Origin: an archaeon
GTDB taxonomy: Archaea; Iainarchaeota; Iainarchaeia; CSSED10-239
NCBI GenBank assembly: GCA_029563035.1
Contig: JAKQTP010000138.1
Coordinates: 534,881-598,880 of the forward strand
Direction: 5' to 3'
DNA length: 64,000 nucleotides
A program made the translations under genes and the position numbers. Positions 1 through 12,740 of this stretch are shown in pieces; position 1 is the first letter of the stretch, and every line of letters starts with the position of its first letter. The notes below the pieces were generated by a model. It did no database searches. It saw nothing but the letters and a program-made list of their open reading frames with translations, and was not told where the DNA came from.

Positions 1-2
1 TT

Positions 3-452
3 CTAGATATTGGTTGTGGAACTGGCTTTTCTCTAGAGTTTTTCAAAGCAATTGGCTATAATAATCTAGAAGGTATTGAACCTGCGAAAGAAATGCTTTT
101 GCTTTCTAAAGAAAAAGGCTTTAGCGTTCTTTTAGGTGGTTTTGAAGACATCCCTAAAGTAATAAAAAACCGTAAATATGATTTGATAATATCAATATCT
201 GCTCTTCAATGGATATTAGCCAACAAGCAGGATATGGAGATTAAAAATAAAATAAAGACTTTAGGAAAAGACCTAAAATCAATGCTTAAAGAAAAGGGAT
301 GGATTTTCATACAATACTACCCGCCAAGAAAGGAAATGTCTGAAATTCTAATTTCTAGTTTTCAAAGAGTAGGTTTAAATGCAGAAGAATACTTGTACAA
401 TAAAGGAAATCCAAAGAAAGAAAAACACATACTTATTCTAAAACACAAATAA
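3..452 (+). CDS. Bud23-like class I SAM methyltransferase, 5'-truncated by the window edge
   Basis: The reading frame is open from base 3, so the start lies before the window. The visible part opens with the SAM-binding motif I (LDIGCGTG), followed by an acidic residue in GIEPA, as in class I Rossmann methyltransferases. The later part carries SISALQWI, FIQYYP and a C-terminal KKEKHILIL. These are positioned as in the Bud23/WBSCR22 family, which makes N7-methylguanosine in small-subunit rRNA in eukaryotes and has archaeal relatives. Family assignment rests on these motifs; the substrate is inferred. A generic SAM methyltransferase is the alternative. Confidence 0.75.
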   Translation, partial: LDIGCGTGFSLEFFKAIGYNNLEGIEPAKEMLLLSKEKGFSVLLGGFEDIPKVIKNRKYDLIISISALQWILANKQDMEIKNKIKTLGKDLKSMLKEKGWIFIQYYPPRKEMSEILISSFQRVGLNAEEYLYNKGNPKKEKHILILKHK

Positions 453-524
453 TCTAAAGGTAAGTTTTAAATAACTAATTGTAATATATTCTATAGTTTA
501 GAAGAACATATAGATGTGATGATT

Positions 525-1451
525 ATGAAAAAAATAATATTAAGTGTGTTGGCAATAATCTTAATTTCAGGAGCAGTTTTTGCTCAAGATTATGTGACAT
601 TAGAAACTGATAAATATAATGTCAAAATAGAATCGCCTTTATCAATGCGTTTATTAAGTGACTACAAGGTAATTCCAAGTTCAATAAAGATTAGAACAAA
701 TGAAGAAATAAGCATTGTAGGTGGACAATCACTGATTTCAAGATATGATTTTACTAATAAACTTGATTATTCTGTTATTGGCAGATATGAGCTAGATACA
801 GGAATAATAGATAAAGAACAACTTAAAAAAATAGGAGTTTTTGTTGCAGATGCTTTGTCAGATTATGATTGTGTTTCTAATAATGGCGAGATTTTAGTAT
901 ATAATGGCAACAGAATAAAAGTAAATACAGATGAAGAAGAAAAATATTTGTGTTATGTTTTATTAACAACAGGCTATACTTTTAATTCAGGAACATTAAC
1001 ATTAGATATGACACTAAAGCCAGGAACTAATGAGAAATATATATTGTTTGTAACAACACCTACACTTTCATTAGAAAATTCAAATTTAAAGTTTACAGAT
1101 TCTATAAAGATAAAGGAAACCCAAGAATTACAAGAGATGCCTATAACAACGGCAACAAAACAAAATTCAGAAGATCTTAAAGATTTTGATTCTTTTAATA
1201 ACCGAGTAACCTACAAAAAAGCAAATTCTAATTACAATACAAGAGACGTGGTGACAGGAGAAAAAGCCACAGAAAATAAAGATCAAGAAAATTTATCAGA
1301 AAAAGCAAACAGCTTAAAAAGCAAGGCAACTGCATTACTTACCTTTTCGCCAAGAAATCTAATGATAATTGGAGCTGGAATTTTAGCAGTAGTTGTTTTG
1401 GCATTGTTTATGTATTCTAGGAAAAAGAAAGATCTTTCAGATGTGCCATAA
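525..1451 (+). CDS. Secreted, C-terminally membrane-anchored protein of unknown function
   Basis: A 308-residue protein with an N-terminal signal peptide (a KK pair, a hydrophobic stretch, then AVFAQ as likely cleavage site) and one C-terminal membrane helix of about 20 residues followed by a short basic tail (RKKKD). This topology places about 260 residues outside the cell. I do not recognise the exterior domain; it is hydrophilic and rich in Thr, Asn and Lys, with a low-complexity linker before the helix. Upstream in-frame GTG (516) and ATG (519) codons exist, but GTGAT at 516-520 looks like the ribosome site, so ATG 525 is preferred. Confidence 0.75.
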   Translation: MKKIILSVLAIILISGAVFAQDYVTLETDKYNVKIESPLSMRLLSDYKVIPSSIKIRTNEEISIVGGQSLISRYDFTNKLDYSVIGRYELDTGIIDKEQLKKIGVFVADALSDYDCVSNNGEILVYNGNRIKVNTDEEEKYLCYVLLTTGYTFNSGTLTLDMTLKPGTNEKYILFVTTPTLSLENSNLKFTDSIKIKETQELQEMPITTATKQNSEDLKDFDSFNNRVTYKKANSNYNTRDVVTGEKATENKDQENLSEKANSLKSKATALLTFSPRNLMIIGAGILAVVVLALFMYSRKKKDLSDVP

Positions 1452-1530
1452 ATTGTTTATTTACATAAACAATTTCTTTTTATATATTTTTACTCTATTA
1501 TTTATATATTATATTTTAGAGTGATTATTA

Positions 1531-4389
1531 ATGAGTACTTATGATTTTTCAAAAGCAGAAAAGAAATGGCAAAATGTTTGGGAAGAACAAAAGATAGGCG
1601 AGGTTGAGCCAATCTCTGGTAAACCAAAATACTTTATAATTTGGGCATATCTTACTGTTTCTGGATTCCATCATGTTGGGCATATGAGAGGTTTTTCCTA
1701 TGCTGATGCGATAGCTAGATTTAAGAGAATGAATGGCTATAATGTCTTGCTTCCTGCAGGAGGACACGCATCAGGAAACTCAGCAGTTGCTAAGGCTAAA
1801 AAGATTTCTGAAAAAGACAAAGAGACAATAGAATATTATAAAGATGCTGGATTAACAGAAGAAGATATAAAACAAATATCACCTGCAGAAGGCTTTGTAG
1901 ATTTCTTTTCTAAAAGATATGTAGAGGATTACAAAAATTTTGGGTTTATTGGGGACTGGAGAAGATTTACTGTAACTACTTATCCTGATTATAATAAATT
2001 TATTGAGTGGCAATTTAAAAAGCTAAAAGAACTTGGCCTTCTAATACAAGCACCCTATTACGCAACATACTGCCCAAAATGTGGGCCTGTTGCTGTTGAC
2101 CCTTCTGAAATGGATCTTTCCAAAGGCGGAAATGCAGAAAAGAACGAGTATACAATAATTAAGCTTCAATATCAACAGCCTAATCAGTTTATTGTTGTAG
2201 CGACACTAAGACCTGAAACAATGTTTGGGCAAACAAATATCTGGCTAGATCCTAATGTTAATTATGTAAAGGTTGCTGTTGGAAAGGAAATTTGGATAGC
2301 AAGCAAGGAATTTGCTGACAAGTTGAAATATCAAAAAGACGAAGATGTACAAATTGTTGGACAGGTGTCTGGAAAAGATCTGCTTGGTAAATATTGTCTT
2401 GCCCCATATGTCAATAGAGAGATAATAATCCTTCCATCAAAATTTTGCGATCCAGATGTAGGAACAGGCATTGTTACTTCTGTGCCTTCTGATGCACCAG
2501 CAGATTATATAGGTCTTCATGATCTTCAGTCTTCAGAAGAGGAATGTAAAAAATATGGACTTGATTGGGAAACAATCAAAAACATTAAGCCAATACCAAT
2601 AATCAAATCAAAAGACTTTGGCGAATTTGCTGCTATTGAGATTTGTGAAAAGTTTGGAATCAAGTCACAAGACGATACAGAAAAACTTGAGCTTGCTAAA
2701 AAAGAAGTCTACAAGAAAGGCTTTCACACAGGTGTGCTTCTTTCTAGTTGCCAAGAATTCTCTGGCATGAAAGTAGAAGATGCAAAAAACAAAATGAAAG
2801 AAGATTTGATAGCAAAAGGCCAAGCTGATATTTTCTATGACTTATCAGAAGAAGTTCTTTGTAGATGTGGTGGCAAGGTGTTTATCAAGAAAGTTCCTGA
2901 CCAGTGGTTTATAGATTATGATAATGAGAAGTTAACAGAAAAAACAAAGAAATATGTAGAAAAAATGACACTTTTGCCTGAACAATTCAAGCAAAACCTT
3001 CCAGGCATTCTTGATTGGTTTGGTCCAAGGGCTTGTGCAAGGCAAGGAAGATGGCTTGGAACAAAATTGCCTTTTGATGAAAGCTACACTATTGAACCAA
3101 TAGCTGACAGCACGCTTTATCCAATCTATTACTTGGTGAGCAAATATGTTAATGAAGGAAAACTAAAAAGCGAACAATTGACAGAAAGTTTCTTTGACTA
3201 TGTTTATCTTGGAAAAGGCAAACCTGAAGACACAGGTGTTGATAAGTCTCTTGCTGAACAAATAAGAAAAGATGTAGAATATTGGTATCCGTTAGATATT
3301 AATCTTGGAGGAAAAGAACATCAAACAGTTCATTTCCCTGTTTTCTTGATGAACCATGTTGCCGTACTACCTGAGAAATATTACCCTAAAGGAATATTTG
3401 TTAATTGGTGGGTAGTCTCAAAAGTAGGGAAAATCTCAAAATCAAAAGGGGGAGTAGGAAGTCTAAGTGATGAAGCAAAAACATATTCAGTAGATGCTAT
3501 GAGACTGTTCTATGCAAACATTGCAAATCCTTTTGTTGATATTTCTTTTGAAAAAGAAGACTTAATTAACTACAAGCAAAGACTTGATAAAATTTATAAC
3601 TTAATAGAAGAAATAATTGAAGACAAAGAAAATAACAAAGATACAAGACTTGATTCTTGGCTAGAGTCTATGTGGAACACAAGATTAAAGTCTATAATTG
3701 CAAATATGGAAATAATAGAGTTCAAGAACACCACAGATGATATTTATTTTAATTTTTATAATGATCTTTCATGGTATAGAAATAGAGGCGGTTGCAATAA
3801 AGATCTTCTAAAGGAAATATTAGGGCAATGGACATTAACATTTGGGTTGTTCACTCCTCATTTAGCAGAAGAACTAAATGAAATGCTTGGTGGAAAAGAA
3901 CTAGTCTCTTTATCAAGTTTTCCAAAAGCAGACATTAAGAAGATAAATGATCAGATAATAGAAGAAGAAAAAAGGGTAGAAAAAACAATATCTGAAATTA
4001 GAAATGTAATGAAGATGTCAGGAGTTGAAAACCCAAAGAAAATCACACTTTTTATTTCAGAAAGTTGGCATTATGATTTTTTCAAGGAACTAAAAAATGA
4101 AATAGAGGTTAAACAAAATAGAAATGTAAAAGAGCTAATGCATTATTTCTTGGACAAATATCCAGATCACAAAGAAACAGTAAGTAAAATAATAACTTCT
4201 GCAATTAAAAATCCTAGTTTGCTTTTTGCTCCAGATTGTCAAAATAAGGAGTTTTCAATTTATATGTTTGCAAGGGATTTCTTCTCAAAATGCTTAGAAT
4301 GTAATATTGAGGTTATAAAAGCAGAAGGTAGTAATCACCCAAAGGCCAAAGCCTGCCTTCCAGGGAAAGTTGGTATACTTGTAGAGTAA
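1531..4389 (+). CDS. leuS: Leucyl-tRNA synthetase, archaeal/eukaryotic type
   Basis: At 952 residues this has the usual length of archaeal LeuRS. The class I signature appears as HVGH at residues 48-51 and the second signature as KISKS near residue 635. The CP1 editing domain is seen around residues 222-420, with TLRPET and the DVGTGIV-SVP-DAP block. Two CxxC pairs (CPKC near 186, CRCGG near 446) are candidate zinc sites. The enzyme charges tRNA-Leu with leucine and clears mischarged products. ATG 1531 follows a GTGAT ribosome site at 1521-1525. It stands alone, with 52 bases to the next gene. Confidence 0.97.
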   Translation: MSTYDFSKAEKKWQNVWEEQKIGEVEPISGKPKYFIIWAYLTVSGFHHVGHMRGFSYADAIARFKRMNGYNVLLPAGGHASGNSAVAKAKKISEKDKETIEYYKDAGLTEEDIKQISPAEGFVDFFSKRYVEDYKNFGFIGDWRRFTVTTYPDYNKFIEWQFKKLKELGLLIQAPYYATYCPKCGPVAVDPSEMDLSKGGNAEKNEYTIIKLQYQQPNQFIVVATLRPETMFGQTNIWLDPNVNYVKVAVGKEIWIASKEFADKLKYQKDEDVQIVGQVSGKDLLGKYCLAPYVNREIIILPSKFCDPDVGTGIVTSVPSDAPADYIGLHDLQSSEEECKKYGLDWETIKNIKPIPIIKSKDFGEFAAIEICEKFGIKSQDDTEKLELAKKEVYKKGFHTGVLLSSCQEFSGMKVEDAKNKMKEDLIAKGQADIFYDLSEEVLCRCGGKVFIKKVPDQWFIDYDNEKLTEKTKKYVEKMTLLPEQFKQNLPGILDWFGPRACARQGRWLGTKLPFDESYTIEPIADSTLYPIYYLVSKYVNEGKLKSEQLTESFFDYVYLGKGKPEDTGVDKSLAEQIRKDVEYWYPLDINLGGKEHQTVHFPVFLMNHVAVLPEKYYPKGIFVNWWVVSKVGKISKSKGGVGSLSDEAKTYSVDAMRLFYANIANPFVDISFEKEDLINYKQRLDKIYNLIEEIIEDKENNKDTRLDSWLESMWNTRLKSIIANMEIIEFKNTTDDIYFNFYNDLSWYRNRGGCNKDLLKEILGQWTLTFGLFTPHLAEELNEMLGGKELVSLSSFPKADIKKINDQIIEEEKRVEKTISEIRNVMKMSGVENPKKITLFISESWHYDFFKELKNEIEVKQNRNVKELMHYFLDKYPDHKETVSKIITSAIKNPSLLFAPDCQNKEFSIYMFARDFFSKCLECNIEVIKAEGSNHPKAKACLPGKVGILVE

Positions 4390-4441
4390 AGCAAAGTTTA
4401 TAAATCCATCAACTAACTATATTATTAGAAATGGTGATAAT

Positions 4442-5194
4442 ATGGCTGTATTAAAAGCAAGAAGTGTAAGAATAAAACCACAATCTACAAAAATAAAAAG
4501 GCAACAACCCTTAAGAAAAATAATAGAGGGGAGGACTAAAAAAAGTATAGATAAAAATGTAGCTACTGTATTAAGAGTTTCAAAGAAAGATTTAAAATAT
4601 TCAGAATTAACAGGAAACAAACACGCATATTATGATGTAACTTTAGAACCAAACGAATTTAAATCTAAAACAGATTATGGAAAGATTGAACAAATTAAAA
4701 AAACAATACATGCAGATGCAAAAAACAAATTTGGAAATTCAACACTTATTCAGATTAAAAATAACCTAGGAGATCCAAGAGCGCCACACATACCAAATTC
4801 GCTTCCAAGGAGGAGTAGTGTTTTTGGGATTTTAAATGCAATTAGGCAAAATGGTATTAATAGGTTTGCAATTGCAGTAACAGATGCTAAAACTGGAAAA
4901 GTAATGGGTTATACAGTAATTGGAGTTTCTAATGCAGCTATAGAAAGTCATAAAAATAACTACAATTATAAAACAGAAGCAAAGTTTAATTCTTTTATCG
5001 ATAACTTTATAGGAAAGACAGATCGCCCAGCAATATATTATGAGGCTGCACTAAAAGAGGCATTTGGTTTTAATATTAAACATTTGTCAATGCCTGGTTA
5101 TGAGCTTGATCCTGTTACTCGTGATTTTAGAAGAAAGACAGTAAAAGACTATGCAACTTCTTTAAAGTCAAAATTAAGTAAAAGAAAAAAATAA
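4442..5194 (+). CDS. Conserved-looking basic protein of unknown function
   Basis: A 250-residue basic protein with no signal peptide or membrane segment. The first 30 residues are rich in Arg and Lys (RSVRIKPQ, RQQPLRK). A more globular centre (residues about 110-220) contains SLPRRSS, NRFAIAVTDAKTGKVMGYTVIG and an aromatic stretch with RPAIYYEAAL; it ends in a lysine/arginine tail. GGTGAT lies just upstream of the ATG. Charge suggests nucleic-acid or ribosome association, but no family is recognised and I assign no function. The next gene starts 19 bases downstream, so the two are probably cotranscribed. Confidence 0.7.
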   Translation: MAVLKARSVRIKPQSTKIKRQQPLRKIIEGRTKKSIDKNVATVLRVSKKDLKYSELTGNKHAYYDVTLEPNEFKSKTDYGKIEQIKKTIHADAKNKFGNSTLIQIKNNLGDPRAPHIPNSLPRRSSVFGILNAIRQNGINRFAIAVTDAKTGKVMGYTVIGVSNAAIESHKNNYNYKTEAKFNSFIDNFIGKTDRPAIYYEAALKEAFGFNIKHLSMPGYELDPVTRDFRRKTVKDYATSLKSKLSKRKK

Positions 5195-5213
5195 AATTAA
5201 AAAATAGGATAAT

Positions 5214-5690
5214 ATGAAAAGAATTAGAGATTTAAGCGCTAGAGAAATATATTCTATTTTTTTTGATGCATTAAAAAACAGGTCTGGTAAAATCTTTAAT
5301 ACCAAAATAAATGGCGAGAACAAACTAATTTTTATATTTTATAAAAACCCATTTGATAAGAGAGTAATATTAGATTTAGAATCTTTATCAGTTTATCAAA
5401 TTAAAACATTTCTTGGCAAAATCACTAGTATAGATCAAATATTAGATATAGATGATACTAGAAATAAAAAGGAAGACGACAGACTAAAAGAACAATTAGA
5501 AAAAATATCTGATCTTATTTCAGACGATCTTAAAAAGAAATTTATAGAAAGATTAAAAGTAAGAAGACAACAAAAAAAACAAAAAGTTGCACCTAAAAAA
5601 GTTGTTAAAAAAGCAAAACCTAGGCCAAAACCAAAGCCAAAAAAACCAATGATGAAAAGACCAATGGTAAGAAGACCTGTAGTTAGATAA
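5214..5690 (+). CDS. Small protein with a Lys/Pro-rich C-terminal tail, unknown function
   Basis: A 158-residue protein in two parts. Residues 1-115 look folded and end in a charged helical stretch. Residues about 118-158 are low complexity, built of K, R and P with repeated PKP and MxRP units, like the disordered basic tails of nucleic-acid-binding proteins. It follows the preceding basic gene by 19 bases and ends two bases from the convergent GTPase gene. Binding of RNA or DNA through the tail is an inference from composition only; the folded part is not recognised. Confidence 0.65.
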   Translation: MKRIRDLSAREIYSIFFDALKNRSGKIFNTKINGENKLIFIFYKNPFDKRVILDLESLSVYQIKTFLGKITSIDQILDIDDTRNKKEDDRLKEQLEKISDLISDDLKKKFIERLKVRRQQKKQKVAPKKVVKKAKPRPKPKPKKPMMKRPMVRRPVVR

Positions 5691-5692
5691 AC

Positions 5693-6889
5693 TTATTTTC
5701 CAGAAACTATTTCTATAACATCATTATTCTTTAGTTGATGTTCTTTACCAAGAAGCATCTTTGTTTTTACATCAATTGCTTTGATAAAGTTATCACCAAA
5801 GTCTGTATGAAGCTTATAAGCAAAGTCAAGTGTTGTTGAATTTGGTGGCATTAAAAAACAATCAGGCAAAACATTTCCGTTCTTGTCCTTTAGGCTTTTG
5901 GTTCCACCAGGATATACCGCAATATATTTTAAAATATCAAATGCGCATTTATCTAGAATTTCTTGAACACCAGTTGAGCCGAATTTATCAAGAATGTTTT
6001 TTTGAATAAAGTCAAGCCCCGCTTTTTGTTTTTCAGGAATATCTTCTTTTAAGATTTTAAAAGTATTACTGCCTGGCAAATAGTCAATTATTTTGTTTTT
6101 GTCTGCATTTTTCAAAGCAAGTTCGCTTTCAGCAGAGCAACCAACAATTAAAAGCTCAGGAAATCTTTCTTTTAAATTTTCAAGTCTTTCTTTAGAGTTT
6201 GGCATATCTATTTTGTTTGCGGCAATGATAATTGGTTTTGTGGCTTCTCTAATCTTTCTTGTAAAGTTCCAAAGTTCATCTTCTGTCCAGTTAATGATTT
6301 CTTTCTCATTAAGATTTAATTGTTTAAGATTTGTTTCAAGAATTTTTTCAGAGATGCCCATACCGCTCATGAAAGATAAAAGAGTATTAAAGGTTTTAAT
6401 TTTTCGCAGTTGCTGTTCTCTTCCAAGCTTTTCAAAGTTTTTCTTAAATATGCCATAAAGCCAATTTTCTATTTCCTTTAAAAGAAAAGAAATCTCATTG
6501 GCAGGATCATATGCACCAAGGGCAACAGGTCTTCCTTCTTCATCTGTGCTTCCAGAGATATCTATTACTTGTATTAATGCTTCTGCTTGATAAAGGTCTG
6601 TTAGAAACTTATTACCAAGGCCTCTTCCTTCGCTTGCACCAGGAACAAGACCTGCAACATCAATAATATCAATTGGTAAAAATCTTGTGTGCTCTTTACA
6701 ATAGCCATGTCTTGGGTTACATTGGGTATTAAAGAAAGTATCTACACAAGGATTTCTCACAAAACCAATACCTTTATTTGGGTCTATGGTTGTAAATGGA
6801 TAATTTGCTGCTTCAGCATCCATTAAGGTAAGGGCCTTAAAGAAAGTTGTTTTTCCAACATTAGGTTTTCCTACAATGCCAATAATCAT
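5693..6889 (-). CDS. YchF/OLA1-type GTPase with C-terminal TGS domain (archaeal)
   Basis: The protein begins with a P-loop (GKPNVGKTT), followed by the switch region PFTTIDPN and the G3 motif DVAGLVPGASEGRGLGN, all characteristic of the Obg/YchF superfamily. A G4-like NKID follows near residue 230. The C-terminus has a TGS domain ending in HQLKNNDVIEIVSGK. In archaea this subgroup is a ribosome-associated translational GTPase or ATPase of the DRG/YchF type. GTG at 6898 is in frame, but GTGA there fits a ribosome site for ATG 6889, giving 398 residues. It converges with the Lys/Pro-tail gene. Confidence 0.93.
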   Translation of the reverse strand: MIIGIVGKPNVGKTTFFKALTLMDAEAANYPFTTIDPNKGIGFVRNPCVDTFFNTQCNPRHGYCKEHTRFLPIDIIDVAGLVPGASEGRGLGNKFLTDLYQAEALIQVIDISGSTDEEGRPVALGAYDPANEISFLLKEIENWLYGIFKKNFEKLGREQQLRKIKTFNTLLSFMSGMGISEKILETNLKQLNLNEKEIINWTEDELWNFTRKIREATKPIIIAANKIDMPNSKERLENLKERFPELLIVGCSAESELALKNADKNKIIDYLPGSNTFKILKEDIPEKQKAGLDFIQKNILDKFGSTGVQEILDKCAFDILKYIAVYPGGTKSLKDKNGNVLPDCFLMPPNSTTLDFAYKLHTDFGDNFIKAIDVKTKMLLGKEHQLKNNDVIEIVSGK

Positions 6890-6898
6890 AAAATTCAC

Positions 6899-7366
6899 TT
6901 CTATTTTATCTGATATATAATATCTATTACAATATGTTTATTAAATAATATAAATTTTTTTATAACTAGATTATCAAAAAACTATAAAATAAGGATATTG
7001 GTTGCTTTTTTTGCCACAAAATTAAATTTAAACACTTTATTTTCTGTAAAAGGGGCTAATCCATCCTCTAAATAAAAATAAGCCAGAATTTTGCTTTATT
7101 TTGGAATTAAAGCGAGAATCGGGGAGAACTGACGATCTATTTATAAACCTATGCTAACATATATTAGATATTCCGGCTAAGTTATTTTAGCAGGGAATTC
7201 GACCGTTTTAAATTTTTTAGAACAGAATTTGACGAAAAATATTCTATATGGATATCTTTCGCATTTTATGTTTACGGGATGAGAGAGTAGTAATTTGTGC
7301 CATGTGTCAAGTTTAAACATAATTTTTGACCTATTATAAATGAGAGAAAAGTATTTTTACAAAAAC
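6899..7366 (+). promoter_or_regulatory. 23S rRNA promoter and 5' leader with processing-stem arm
   Basis: There is no gene between the GTPase start and the 23S 5' end. A TATA-like element (TATTTATAAA, 7138-7147) fits a start of transcription around 7170. A hairpin follows at about 7171-7197, with outer TTCC/GGAA and inner GCTAA/TTAGC arms. The 5' arm of the processing stem is at 7290-7300. A second hairpin candidate (GTCAA ... TTGAC) lies near 7305-7330. These elements are read directly from the sequence; promoter activity is inferred. Confidence 0.55.
7290..7300 (+). other. 5' arm of the pre-23S processing stem
   Basis: GTAATTTGTGC here is perfectly complementary to GCACAAATTAC at 10415-10425, beyond the 3' end of 23S. 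Pairing continues outward with AGAG against CTTTCT after a one-base offset, giving a helix with a bulge. Long stems enclosing pre-rRNA, with bulge-helix-bulge sites cut by the splicing endonuclease, are standard in archaea. That this stem is cut in that way is inferred. Confidence 0.7.
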
Positions 7367-10355
<2,989 letters not shown>

Positions 10356-10414
10356 CTAAAATATGATTCGAACAAATATAAAGAGGTCAAATCTTATAGC
10401 TAGACAGTTTCGTA

Positions 10415-10425
10415 GCACAAATTAC
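10415..10425 (+). other. 3' arm of the pre-23S processing stem
   Basis: GCACAAATTAC pairs perfectly with 7290-7300. It lies 60 bases past the 3' end of mature 23S, followed by AT-rich DNA and a T-run (10471-10480 and 10494-10500) that may end the transcript. The rest of 10356-10577 holds no gene; its last part is the AT-rich promoter region and GGAGATGATT ribosome site of the next gene. Confidence 0.7.
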
Positions 10426-10577
10426 TTACTTTCTTTATCCGTAATTAAATTTAAAACTTTTAAAACGGATTTCTTTTTTTAAAATTTACAATCTTTTTTT
10501 GTCATCACACTATTTTTAAATGTTATTGTTTTTTATTATTATAGAGATAATTAAATAATAATGGAGATGATTAAAAT

Positions 10578-11375
10578 ATGCCAGGAGCACCAAAACCAAG
10601 ACCAATGATAAGAACAAAAACAGGAAGAATATTAAATCCTAATATTGTTAAAAAAACAAGTCCTAAAGGAGTTGTTTCATTAAAGAAAGCACAAGGGAAA
10701 AATACAACAAGAGCTTTTAAAAAAAGTATAAGGTCTTTTGATAAAGCAAGAGTTGATGTTGCTCTTAAATTTTCAAAAACTCAACCAAGTAGAAAAATGG
10801 CGCTGTTAGAAAGAGGAATTGATGCTAGACAATTAAGAGCAAAGGGAATTCCTGTTAACGAAACTTTAAAGGTATTTGGTTTTGAAGATACTGCAAGAGC
10901 GTATGGTACAAAAAGAGTAATAAGTGAAGTCGGAGGTCTTGAAAAAGCTGCTTTATTATTTGGTGATAAAGAATTAGCTCGTTCTGTTGGTGTTGTTGAA
11001 AAAGAGCAATCTCGCTCTCGTCGTATAATTGAAAAAGATAATGTTATTAAAGTAGGATTTATGAAAATTGTTGAAAAATATGGTCTTGAAGATGCCTATC
11101 GTGTATTTGGGATGAAGACAATTAATGATGCATACGGTGGGAAAAGAAAGATTATGAAAATATTAGGAGCAGAAGAAGTAAATCGTGCTGCACAAGCTGT
11201 ATTTTCTAAGATAAAAAATTATGATGCATTACAAGATGTAAGAGAATATGCAAAATATAATGGAGTTATAGAAACTGTTCGCCATGTTGGCCTTGACCCA
11301 ACAAGGCGTGCACTTGGTTTATCTACAGAACAGGTAAAAATATTAGTTCAAGAATTAAAAAAATATAAGAAATAG
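10578..11375 (+). CDS. Basic helical protein with internal repeats, unknown function
   Basis: A 265-residue soluble basic protein. The first 60 residues are Lys/Arg/Pro-rich (MPGAPKPRP), probably a disordered nucleic-acid-binding tail. The rest is helical and contains recurring units with Gly-Leu-Glu starts and Phe-Gly ends (GLEKAALLFG, GLEDAYRVFG, and related VFGFEDTARAYG and VGLDPTRRALG), suggesting four to six copies of a short helical motif. A GGAGATGATT ribosome site precedes ATG 10578. No family is recognised. The MPxxP start resembles the two paralogues at 43-45 kb, perhaps only through composition. Confidence 0.7.
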   Translation: MPGAPKPRPMIRTKTGRILNPNIVKKTSPKGVVSLKKAQGKNTTRAFKKSIRSFDKARVDVALKFSKTQPSRKMALLERGIDARQLRAKGIPVNETLKVFGFEDTARAYGTKRVISEVGGLEKAALLFGDKELARSVGVVEKEQSRSRRIIEKDNVIKVGFMKIVEKYGLEDAYRVFGMKTINDAYGGKRKIMKILGAEEVNRAAQAVFSKIKNYDALQDVREYAKYNGVIETVRHVGLDPTRRALGLSTEQVKILVQELKKYKK

Positions 11376-11382
11376 TAAAAAA

Positions 11383-12114
11383 CTATTTTTTCTTTTTCTT
11401 TATATAGCAAGCAACTACTGCTACGCTGTACATTGTTAATATAGTGCTTAATACAGATTCTAATATTAATTCTAAATAATAACTTTTAGTAAATGCCAAA
11501 TATATTAAATAAGTTAAAGCATAAGAAATTATAAAATTAATTACTGCAAGAAGCAATATCAACAGCACCAGTCCCCAAAATTTCTTTTTTAAAAACAACC
11601 AAGCTCTCTCAAAGCTCTCATTTAGTGTTTTAGAAACAGGTAAGAAGATAATTGCTAGTCCAGAAACTAACGAAACAACAAATGCAGATATTGCAATTAT
11701 AAGTAATAATATTATAAAGATAAATCCAAATTTAAATATCAATGCAATTAAATAAATAAAAAATATAAAAAACAAAAAGATAACAAATAAAAATAAAGTA
11801 TAAACAAAAACATTAGCTATTGCTTTTTTGTAATTTTTCTTTGATTTCAACATTGTGTGGGCAATAAGATAAGTTACATAATTACTTATAAAAAATGCAA
11901 CGAAATACCCTAGTACAATAAATAACAAAATATAACCATAATAATTAAATAAGAATGTAGGATATTCTGAAATTGATGGAGAAAATGTAATTGTATCAAC
12001 AATGTAATTACCTATGTAATTCACTCCAAACATTGAAATTAAAAAAAGAACAATAATTAGTAATGTTTTTTTACTTGCAAAAATTTTAAAGCCTTTAATT
12101 AAACTTTCTAACAT
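11383..12114 (-). CDS. Polytopic membrane protein (about six helices), unknown function
   Basis: A 243-residue very hydrophobic protein with roughly six membrane segments separated by short basic loops, ending in a KKKKK tail. The layout (SLIKGFKIF at the start, long Ile/Leu/Phe helices, a loop with AWLFLKKKFWG) resembles multi-helix DUF4013/UPF0259-like membrane proteins, but I cannot confirm a family. It lies 14 bases downstream of the single-helix gene 12129-12632 on the same strand, so the two are probably cotranscribed and may form one membrane complex. It ends seven bases from the convergent gene 10578-11375. Confidence 0.7.
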   Translation of the reverse strand: MLESLIKGFKIFASKKTLLIIVLFLISMFGVNYIGNYIVDTITFSPSISEYPTFLFNYYGYILLFIVLGYFVAFFISNYVTYLIAHTMLKSKKNYKKAIANVFVYTLFLFVIFLFFIFFIYLIALIFKFGFIFIILLLIIAISAFVVSLVSGLAIIFLPVSKTLNESFERAWLFLKKKFWGLVLLILLLAVINFIISYALTYLIYLAFTKSYYLELILESVLSTILTMYSVAVVACYIKKKKK

Positions 12115-12128
12115 GTTTTTACCTTCTT

Positions 12129-12632
12129 TTATTTAACTTTTAAAGTTGCCCTAGTTTCATAATTTTCATTATTAAGTGTATAATGTACATCAAAGTTATA
12201 CGTTCCTGCTAATATATCTGATTTGCTTAATGTTGGTGCAATTTTAACATCACAACTAACAATTCTAGAACTGTCTTTAGACATCATAGCAATAACAACA
12301 TTATTGTTTTCCAAATTTGAGGCACCGCAAGTAATAAAGAAAATATCTTCTACTGGAATAATTGTAACCACTGAATCTGTTGCATCAACTTTGCTGTTAT
12401 TTTTTACAGTAACATTTATTTTTAACTCTTTATCCTTAGAAAGAACATATGGGTTGTTACTAAATTTTACAGAAATATTACTGCCCTTTAATCCTGAACT
12501 TAATTTTGACCAATCTATTGAAAAAATTCCAATTGCCAAAAGAATAACAATTACAAAAGCCACAATTCCTATGACTATATATTTTTTGTCTTTTTTTATT
12601 ATAGAATTAATTTTGTCATCATATAAACCCAT
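12129..12632 (-). CDS. Single-helix membrane protein with an exterior Ig/CARDB-like domain
   Basis: A 167-residue protein with a charged N-terminal 15-20 residues inside the cell, one membrane helix (IVIGIVAFVIVILLAIGIF), and an exterior domain of about 115 residues. That domain has alternating hydrophobic strands and the phrases INVTVKNNSKVDATD and CDVKIAPTLSKSDILAGTYNF, typical of CARDB/TRAP-like beta sandwiches. In-frame GTG 12641 is possible, but GTGA there suits a ribosome site for ATG 12632. It is upstream of, and probably coupled to, the polytopic membrane gene. Function is unknown. Confidence 0.7.
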   Translation of the reverse strand: MGLYDDKINSIIKKDKKYIVIGIVAFVIVILLAIGIFSIDWSKLSSGLKGSNISVKFSNNPYVLSKDKELKINVTVKNNSKVDATDSVVTIIPVEDIFFITCGASNLENNNVVIAMMSKDSSRIVSCDVKIAPTLSKSDILAGTYNFDVHYTLNNENYETRATLKVK

Positions 12633-12740
12633 ATACTTCACATATTTATCCTTATTGTCTTAATAAATATATTAAATAAACATATTTAAATATATTTGAT
12701 TTATATATTTATGAGCTTTATATAATTAAGAGCAGGTGTA